In this document: piece by piece, positions 1-6,134 of the stretch
Numbering within the stretch: position 1 is the stretch's first letter
Layout of the letters: each line of letters starts with the position of its first letter
Source: an uncultured Polymorphobacter sp.
GTDB taxonomy: Bacteria; Pseudomonadota; Alphaproteobacteria; Sphingomonadales; Sphingomonadaceae
Length of the DNA stretch: 6,134 bases
Assembly (NCBI GenBank): GCA_937894055.1
Contig: CALDHQ010000581.1
Coordinates: 1-6,134 of the forward strand
Direction: 5' to 3'
The notes under the pieces: generated by a model
What the model saw: only the letters and a program-made list of their open reading frames with translations
The model's database searches: none
Told to the model about the DNA's origin: nothing
Position numbers and translations under genes: made by a program

Positions 1-2
1 AA

Positions 3-872
3 TACACAGGCACTACGAATGCTACACTGGCTCGTGGGATCACCGTCAATGGAACAGGTGGAGCAACAATCTCAAACACTGGTGGCTCCATCCTCACACT
101 TTCAGCTGCACAGGCTCGTGGAGCACGACCGATTACTTATTCCGGCGGCAGTTTTAATATCAGTGGACGCATCACAGGCGCTACGACCACTAGCCCGCTC
201 ACCATCGATAACGCCACTGTGCGCTTCACGCACAACAATAACAGCTACGTCAGCCCCACCGTCGTTCAGAACAACAGCACGCTCATCGCCTCTAACACGC
301 TGGCTACCAGTTCAGCTACGGGCACGGGCAATGTCACCATTGATTCGAGCAGCACGCTTGCTGGCACGGGCTTCATCAATGCTGGCGCGGACAATACGAT
401 CACCATCAATGGCGGGCTTGTTGTCGGAGATCCAGGAGCCATTGCAGTGGCCAATCTCGATCTCACGACCTCTGGCATCGGTAGCACCAGCTTTGGCGCA
501 ACGAGTATTCTTCATCTCGATCTGTTTACGGGTGCCGGAGTTGGTGACAACTCCGCCAATGCCAGTGCATCTGATCAACTCAAACTCTTCGGCACGCTGA
601 GCATCATCTCTGGAGCCACTCTGAAGCTCACGAATCCTAACAACCTCACTGGATGGGCGGATGGCGATGTGTTTAAGCTCTTCGATTGGGCCGGTCTCAC
701 GGGAAGCTCTGGTAGTTTCAGTGTGGACTATTCCGATTTGAATCTTCCCAGCGGAGCCAGCTTGAACACCAGCAACCTCTACACGCTCGGCACCGTCGCT
801 ATCGTCGTCCCTGAGCCAGGGCGCGCGGTGCTCATCATGTTCGGTCTTATCTGGATTTCGGCTCAACGACGA
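3..872 (+). CDS. C-terminal fragment of a beta-strand-repeat (autotransporter-like) PEP-CTERM protein
   Basis: The frame is open from base 3 and has no start in the window, so this is a 5'-truncated gene. The protein is low-complexity and rich in Gly, Thr, Ser and Asn, with short beta-repeat phrases such as YTGTTNATL near the start and [19 protein letters not shown] around 321-377. This is the style of autotransporter-associated beta-strand repeats found in large secreted or surface proteins. Near the end (807-863) is a PEP-CTERM-like signal: VPEPG, a hydrophobic segment ([13 protein letters not shown]), then an Arg pair at 867-872. In such proteins this signal directs exosortase-dependent sorting to the outer surface. 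VPEPGRA-type signals are familiar from Verrucomicrobia. A stop codon would be expected just after the Arg pair, but the frame runs on into unrelated sequence, so the true C-terminus is lost at a junction. Third codon positions are clearly less GC-biased than in rpoC or the glycosyltransferase. The passenger function cannot be told from this fragment. Confidence 0.7.
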
Positions 873-884
873 ATCGTCAAAAAA

Positions 885-1052
885 GCTAACGTCACCATTT
901 ATCCGAACTCCACCATTCTCGGCGGCGAGGCCGTCCTCGGAGAAGGCAGCACCATTGGCGCGAACGTCACCCTCATGCACAGCGTCCCGCCAAATTCGCT
1001 GGTCGTCACCAAGGAGGCTGGACTCCAGATCATGGATAAGAACGCCAAGAAG
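885..1052 (+). CDS. cysE: C-terminal fragment of serine O-acetyltransferase (hexapeptide-repeat, EpsC-like)
   Basis: About 50 residues show left-handed beta-helix hexapeptide repeats: [12 protein letters not shown], then [15 protein letters not shown], then the terminal phrase [10 protein letters not shown]. This closely resembles the C-terminal end of EpsC/CysE-type serine acetyltransferases, which make O-acetylserine from serine and acetyl-CoA for cysteine synthesis. The N-terminal part and the catalytic His/Asp region are absent. The piece begins in frame directly after the PEP-CTERM fragment and runs in frame into rpoC, with no start or stop of its own. The edges are uncertain by roughly 15 to 20 bases on each side. 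The Lys-rich stretch at 1038-1061 could belong to the acetyltransferase tail, to rpoC, or to both. Other hexapeptide acyltransferases are possible, but the VPPNS ending favours serine acetyltransferase. I infer a chimeric assembly rather than a real domain fusion. Confidence 0.55.
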
Positions 1053-3446
<2,394 letters not shown>

Positions 3447-3461
3447 GCCTCGGTTCGAAGC

Positions 3462-3502
3462 AAAAAGGGGCGCGCGCCGGAAATCCGGCGCGCGCCCTTT
3501 TT
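3462..3502 (+). terminator. Rho-independent terminator after rpoC
   Basis: A perfect 13-bp GC-rich stem (3468-3480 with 3485-3497) closes a 4-base AAAT loop and is followed by five T (3498-3502). The five A at 3462-3466 can extend the stem past one bulged G (3467), so the hairpin could also act on the opposite strand. It begins 15 bases after the rpoC stop, so it marks the end of the rpoBC transcript and isolates the glycosyltransferase gene. Confidence 0.9.
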
Positions 3503-3569
3503 GTTGCACATCAGGCAGTTACGCGGCGAATCTGGTCAGTCTTTACGGGTCTGGGGGTTTTGCGCGAAG

Positions 3570-3599
3570 TTTACACCGCTATTGCTACTCAATTACAAT
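3570..3599 (+). promoter_or_regulatory. Candidate sigma-70-type promoter for the glycosyltransferase gene
   Basis: TTTACA (3570-3575) and TACAAT (3594-3599) are separated by 18 bases in the only AT-rich patch between rpoC and the next gene. The site lies downstream of the rpoC terminator. It would give a leader of about 80 bases before the ATG at 3685. That leader contains a small 6-bp hairpin (CGGCGA/TCGCCG, 3625-3640). The call rests on consensus match and position only. Confidence 0.45.
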
Positions 3600-3684
3600 A
3601 ATTCAGCGCCAAAACGTGCGAAAGCGGCGACCTGTCGCCGGCCTGTCGTTTTCATGCCCTATCGTCGCCATTATCGGCGCGTAG

Positions 3685-4989
3685 ATGGGCAGCATGGAGC
3701 TGAGCCACCCCCAGTTCGCGCGTCCTGTCACCCCGTTGTCCACGCCGGGGCAGGGCCTGCGCGTTGCGCTGATTTCGGGCAACTACAACTACGTCAAGGA
3801 TGGCGCCAACCAGGCGCTCAACCGCCTTGTGGCGTATCTTGAACGCAAGGGCGTCACCGTCCGCGTCTACTCCCCGACCAGCGACACGCCGGCGTTCGTC
3901 CACAGCGGCACCCTGGTGTCGGTGCCGTCGATTCGCATGCCCGGCCGTGGCGAATATCTCGTCGGGCTCGGCCTGACGCCGGCATTGAAGCGTGACCTGC
4001 GCGAATTTGCGCCGGATCTGGTGCATCTGTCGGCCCCCGACCTGCTCGGCCACCGCGCCAAGAAGTTCGCCAAGTCGCTCGGCGTGCCGATTGTCGCCTC
4101 GGTGCACACGCGCTTTGAAACCTATTTCCGCTACTATGGCATCGGCTGGCTGACGCGCGTCGGCGAAAACATGCTGCGCAGCTTCTACAGCGACCTCGCC
4201 GGCATCTACGCGCCGTCCGAAAGCATGGCCGACCTGCTGCGCGCGCAGCGCATGAACGAGCATGTCCGGATCTGGAGCCGCGGCGTCGACCGTAACCTCT
4301 ACAAGCCGTCGCGCCGCGACACCGACTGGCGCCGCGCGCTCGGCATCGCCGATCATGAAGTCGTCGTCGGCTTCGTCGGCCGCTTGGTGCATGAAAAGGG
4401 CCTCGACGTCGTTGCCGACACCGTCGCCGAACTTGAACGCCGCGGCGTCCAGCACCGCGTCGTCATGGTCGGCGAAGGCCCGGCGCGCGACTGGCTGACC
4501 GAACATATCCCGGGCGCTATCTTGACCGGCCACCTCGAGGGCGAGGCGCTGGCGCGCGCCTATGCGTCGATGGACATGCTGTTCAACCCGTCGACCACCG
4601 AAACTTTTGGCAACGTCACGCTCGAAGCGATGGCGAGCGGCCTGCCCGTGGTCGCCGCAATCTCGACGGGCAGCAGCTCGCTGGTCAATGACGGCGTCAG
4701 CGGGCGCCTGATCGCACCGGGCTCGATCACCGGCTTTGCCGATGCGCTCGCCGGCTATATCGCCGATCCGCTGGCGCGCGTTGCCGCCGGTGGCAGCGGG
4801 CTCGCCGCCAGCTCGCGCTACGACTGGGACGAAATCAACGGCGCGATGCTCGAACATTATCGCTCGGTGCTCGAACCGGCCCCCGCCGCATTGCCGGTGC
4901 TGCTGCCGCGCCGCGGTGCTGCCGCGCGCGTCCAGCCGGTGACGCCGGCCGCTGCTGCCCGCGCCGCGCTCGCCGCCAACGGCGGCTGA
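3685..4989 (+). CDS. GT4-family (GT-B fold) glycosyltransferase
   Basis: This 434-residue protein has the two Rossmann domains of a retaining GT-B enzyme. The N-terminal acceptor domain starts at LRVALISGNYNYVKDGANQAL (residues 25-45) and contains HTRFETYFRYY (141-151). The C-terminal donor domain opens with VGFVGRLVHEKGLD (228-241), has GEGPARDW (263-270), and carries the EX7E motif E306-TFGNVTL-E314 that contacts the nucleotide-sugar donor in this family. It resembles the group containing GDP-mannose-dependent mannosyltransferases (MgtA/PimB type) and SqdX-like enzymes. The sugar and acceptor cannot be fixed from sequence; a glycolipid or envelope glycan is likely. No signal peptide or membrane helix is evident, so it is probably cytoplasmic or membrane-peripheral. 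An in-frame TAG lies immediately before the ATG at 3685, so the start is 3685 or the Met at 3694. Neither has a good Shine-Dalgarno. Residues 397-434 form an Ala/Pro-rich tail beyond the catalytic core. It stands alone, with the rpoC terminator before it and ssrA after it. Confidence 0.9.
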   Translation: MGSMELSHPQFARPVTPLSTPGQGLRVALISGNYNYVKDGANQALNRLVAYLERKGVTVRVYSPTSDTPAFVHSGTLVSVPSIRMPGRGEYLVGLGLTPALKRDLREFAPDLVHLSAPDLLGHRAKKFAKSLGVPIVASVHTRFETYFRYYGIGWLTRVGENMLRSFYSDLAGIYAPSESMADLLRAQRMNEHVRIWSRGVDRNLYKPSRRDTDWRRALGIADHEVVVGFVGRLVHEKGLDVVADTVAELERRGVQHRVVMVGEGPARDWLTEHIPGAILTGHLEGEALARAYASMDMLFNPSTTETFGNVTLEAMASGLPVVAAISTGSSSLVNDGVSGRLIAPGSITGFADALAGYIADPLARVAAGGSGLAASSRYDWDEINGAMLEHYRSVLEPAPAALPVLLPRRGAAARVQPVTPAAAARAALAANGG

Positions 4990-4994
4990 TCCGC

Positions 4995-5010
4995 GACCGC
5001 TGCGGCGGTC
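4995..5010 (+). terminator. Short GC hairpin after the glycosyltransferase gene (weak terminator candidate)
   Basis: GACCGC and GCGGTC pair around a 4-base TGCG loop, starting 5 bases after the stop codon. No T run follows (ATTCC), so intrinsic termination would be weak. It may only stabilise the mRNA 3' end or be incidental in GC-rich DNA. Confidence 0.3.
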
Positions 5011-5026
5011 ATTCCAAAGCATCCCT

Positions 5027-5054
5027 TTCAAACCGGCACCCATGCGCCTATATT
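5027..5054 (+). promoter_or_regulatory. Candidate ssrA promoter
   Basis: TTCAAA (5027-5032, or TTTCAA one base earlier) and TATATT (5049-5054) are spaced by 16 to 17 bases. They lie about 7 bases before the hairpin that opens the predicted tmRNA precursor at 5061. A strong constitutive promoter is expected for ssrA, and the -10 element is good while the -35 is only moderate. The call is based on position and consensus. Confidence 0.5.
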
Positions 5055-5259
5055 GACCGTGCAGTCCTTCGGGATTGCTATGGCGATAAACGGCGTCGTG
5101 AAATAGGCACAGCGGACCCGGGGGCGGTACCCGGCGACTCCACCATTATTTCTGGTTGTTCCGGAAGGTTTGGGGTCGAACTAGGATCGACGTGTGTTGA
5201 AAGACGAGAGCTTTTGCCCGGCCTGAAAACGCCGTTAAACTGTTCAAAACACCATAAAT

Positions 5260-5295
5260 GCCAACGACAACGAGGCATTCGCAATCGCAGCGTAA
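5260..5295 (+). other. tmRNA proteolysis-tag reading frame (ANDNEAFAIAA)
   Basis: Beginning at the resume codon GCC (5260-5262), the frame encodes ANDNEAFAIAA and stops at TAA (5293-5295). With the alanine carried by tmRNA itself, the appended peptide would be AANDNEAFAIAA. The AANDN start is the alphaproteobacterial pattern (Caulobacter has AANDNFAEEFAVAA), and it is the part an alpha-type SspB would be expected to grip. The small hydrophobic residue plus AA at the C-terminus is the ClpX recognition end, here IAA rather than the more usual LAA or VAA. There is no start codon because translation enters by template switching. Confidence 0.92.
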
Positions 5296-5342
5296 CCCGG
5301 TCCTCACGGACTAAGTTACACTGGCCGAAAGCGCGGTAGGGA

Positions 5343-5405
5343 CCACGCCGGGCAACAGAAGTGGAAACCAGCGGTACGGGGAGCACCGGGCAACAGAAGC
5401 TCCCC
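5343..5405 (+). repeat. Duplicated hairpin with shared loop sequence inside ssrA
   Basis: The 14-mer CCGGGCAACAGAAG occurs at 5348-5361 and again at 5386-5399, a spacing of 38 bases. Each copy lies in a hairpin loop: CCAC 5343-5346 with GTGG 5361-5364, and GGGGAGC 5378-5384 with GCTCCCC 5399-5405. These occupy the place of the downstream pseudoknots of tmRNA. The loop CCGGG could pair with CCCGG at 5296-5300, so pseudoknot formation is possible. The stems differ while the loops are identical, which suggests an old duplication with a conserved loop role. Confidence 0.7.
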
Positions 5406-5424
5406 ACTTTATCTTCAAGCCCGA

Positions 5425-5499
5425 TGTCATTCCCGCGCAGGCGGGAATCCACGACAAACGCAGCGCCGGACATGGATTCCCGCCTGCGCGGGAATGACA
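5425..5499. repeat. REP/REPIN-type inverted repeat pair between ssrA and sspB
   Basis: A 27-base element at 5425-5451 (core ATTCCCGCGCAGGCGGGAAT, itself a hairpin with a GCAG loop) is repeated as an exact reverse complement at 5473-5499, across a 21-base spacer. This architecture, two REP hairpins in opposite orientation, is that of a REPIN, a short non-autonomous element usually mobilised by a RAYT (TnpA-REP) transposase encoded elsewhere. The same core is scattered through many proteobacterial genomes. No transposase is present here. The very stable structure could end or protect the ssrA transcript. The region 5407-5593 otherwise holds no convincing gene. Confidence 0.85.
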
Positions 5500-5593
5500 C
5501 ACTTCTGTTTGAAGTGCCGTCAAACTCTACAAGCTTGACCGCGGCCCCGCATCACGTCACCTAGGGCGCTTGAGCTCACCGGAGTCGCACATC

Positions 5594-6061
5594 GTGACCG
5601 ATACGCCCGTCGACAGCCTGATACCGTACGACGAGATCGTGCAGGACGCGCTGCGTTCGGTCGTCCAGCGCGTGCTCGAGCGCATCGATGCCGAAGGCGG
5701 ACTGCCCGGCAACCACCATTTCTACATCGCTTTCCGCACCCGCTATCCGGGTGTCGAGATGCCCAAGCACCTGCTCGAGCGCTATCCCGAAGAAATGACC
5801 ATCGTCATCCAGCACCGCTATTGGGACCTGAAGATCGACGACAAGCATTTCGAAATCGGGCTGAGCTTCAACCAGGTGCCGGCGAAGCTGTCGATTCCGT
5901 TCGATGCGGTGACCGGCTTCGTCGACCCCGCGGTCGATTTCACGCTGCAGTTCCCGATGAAGGAAGGCGAAGTCGCCCCCGAACCCGAACCGGCACCGCC
6001 GATCGTGCAGGGCGAACCCGGCTCGAACGTCGTGACGATGGACGCGTTCCGCAAGAAGTAG
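5594..6061 (+). CDS. sspB: SspB, ClpXP adaptor for ssrA-tagged proteins (alphaproteobacterial type)
   Basis: SspB tethers ssrA-tagged polypeptides to the ClpXP protease and speeds their degradation. The 155-residue product has the compact peptide-binding core at residues 9-121: SLIPYDEIVQDALRSVV, then GLPGNHHFYIAF (36-47), YPEEMTIVIQHRYWDL (64-79), and LSIPFDAVTGFVDPAVDFTLQF (99-120). A Pro/Glu-rich flexible linker follows (122-144), and the C-terminus NVVTMDAFRKK (145-155) matches the ClpX-binding XB motif position. I chose GTG at 5594 because GGAG at 5581-5584 lies 9 bases upstream and the family begins near MTD...SLIPYDE. The longer TTG start at 5570 has AGGG only 3 bases away and adds eight atypical residues. 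It lies directly downstream of ssrA, whose tag it should recognise. No strong promoter is obvious between the REPIN and the start. The gene is complete, and 24 bases of native sequence follow before adapter. Confidence 0.93.
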   Translation: MTDTPVDSLIPYDEIVQDALRSVVQRVLERIDAEGGLPGNHHFYIAFRTRYPGVEMPKHLLERYPEEMTIVIQHRYWDLKIDDKHFEIGLSFNQVPAKLSIPFDAVTGFVDPAVDFTLQFPMKEGEVAPEPEPAPPIVQGEPGSNVVTMDAFRKK

Positions 6062-6085
6062 CGGCGGGCTCAAGGGCCTCCGGCG

Positions 6086-6134
6086 AGATCGGAAGAGCAC
6101 ACGTCTGAACTCCAGTCACGCCAATGTATCTCGT
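6086..6134 (+). other. Illumina TruSeq adapter read-through (sequencing artefact)
   Basis: The sequence from 6086 (AGATCGGAAGAGC...) to 6119 is, as I remember it, the full 34-base TruSeq read-1 adapter. It is followed by an 8-base index GCCAATGT (6120-6127), whose first six bases match TruSeq index 6, and then ATCTCGT (6128-6134), the start of the P7 side. This is synthetic DNA assembled onto the contig end. It is not part of any genome, and the true sequence stops at or before 6085. Confidence 0.98.

Larger units (their letters stand above)
5061..5406 (+). ncRNA. ssrA: Transfer-messenger RNA, circularly permuted (two-piece, alphaproteobacterial type)
   Basis: tmRNA rescues ribosomes stalled on broken mRNA: it is charged with alanine, enters the A site, and supplies a short reading frame for a degradation tag. 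The gene order here is inverted. The acceptor piece comes first: a GCAGTCC/GGATTGC hairpin with a TTCG loop (5061-5078), a T-arm (CCGGG 5118-5122, loop 5123-5129, CCCGG 5130-5134), the acceptor 3' strand CGACTCC (5135-5141) and ACCA (5142-5145). A 26-base spacer (5146-5171), expected to be removed, follows. The coding piece then begins with GGGGTCG (5172-5178), which pairs with CGACTCC over all 7 positions and forms the G3-U70 wobble used by alanyl-tRNA synthetase. Next come the D-like segment (CTAGGATCGACG, 5181-5192), a possible PK1 (CGGC 5219-5222 with GCCG 5231-5234), the tag frame (5260-5295), a stem GGTCC/GGACT (about 5299-5312), and two hairpins ending at 5405. The 5' and 3' ends are estimates. 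CCA is genome-encoded. Confidence 0.93.

Noticed and set aside
3..1052. A real horizontally acquired surface-protein fusion inserted into rpoC
   Set aside because: It would destroy an essential gene, there are no mobile-element ends or target duplications at the joints, and adapter at the other end shows careless assembly. Chimera is much more likely.
3652..5043. A 463-residue open frame on the minus strand opposite the glycosyltransferase gene
   Set aside because: It is a shadow of the sense gene caused by GC-biased third positions, with no recognisable motif and no plausible ribosome binding context.
5425..5499. A CRISPR repeat
   Set aside because: There are only two copies and they are in opposite orientation with a 21-base gap. 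CRISPR arrays have direct repeats with regular spacers.
5078..5564. Small ORFs across ssrA and the REP pair, on both strands, containing PRRRES and DSRLRGND
   Set aside because: These are translations of the REP inverted repeat and of tmRNA sequence. The same peptide strings are common false hypothetical proteins wherever this repeat occurs.
5576..6100. Minus-strand ORF starting MLFRSR and plus-strand ORF (5821-6108) ending EIGRAHV
   Set aside because: Their termini are translated adapter, and the remainder is antisense or out of frame to sspB.

Overview
The window looks like the end of an Illumina-assembled contig. Most of it (about 1053 to 6085) comes from a GC-rich alphaproteobacterium, probably of the Sphingomonadales: the RpoC sequence, a circularly permuted two-piece tmRNA and an alpha-type SspB all point that way. 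The first ~1 kb does not belong with the rest. It has less GC-biased third codon positions and carries the C-terminus of an autotransporter-like beta-strand-repeat protein with a PEP-CTERM sorting signal of the kind common in Verrucomicrobia, then a short hexapeptide-repeat piece resembling the end of a serine O-acetyltransferase. The last 49 bases are a library adapter. All genes and fragments are on the + strand.

Layout: 3-872, PEP-CTERM protein fragment; about 885-1052, acetyltransferase C-terminal fragment; about 1053-3446, rpoC from mid-gene to its true stop. The three fragments lie in one uninterrupted frame, so a gene caller would report one false fusion (1075 aa from the first ATG at 219). 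A strong intrinsic terminator follows rpoC at 3462-3502. A candidate promoter (3570-3599) precedes a complete GT4-family glycosyltransferase gene (3685-4989). Then come a candidate promoter (5027-5054), the permuted ssrA gene (about 5061-5406) encoding the tag ANDNEAFAIAA, a perfect 27-bp inverted repeat of REP/REPIN type (5425-5499), and sspB (5594-6061). Adapter sequence starts at 6086.

Functionally, the best unit is ssrA-sspB. tmRNA rescues stalled ribosomes and appends a degradation tag; SspB is the adaptor that brings tagged proteins to ClpXP. The two halves of one quality-control pathway sit side by side, separated by a REP pair that may end ssrA transcription. I see no new biological system. 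The most important point for a reader is that the left ~1050 bases and the right 49 bases are probably artefacts and should not be read as genomic context.
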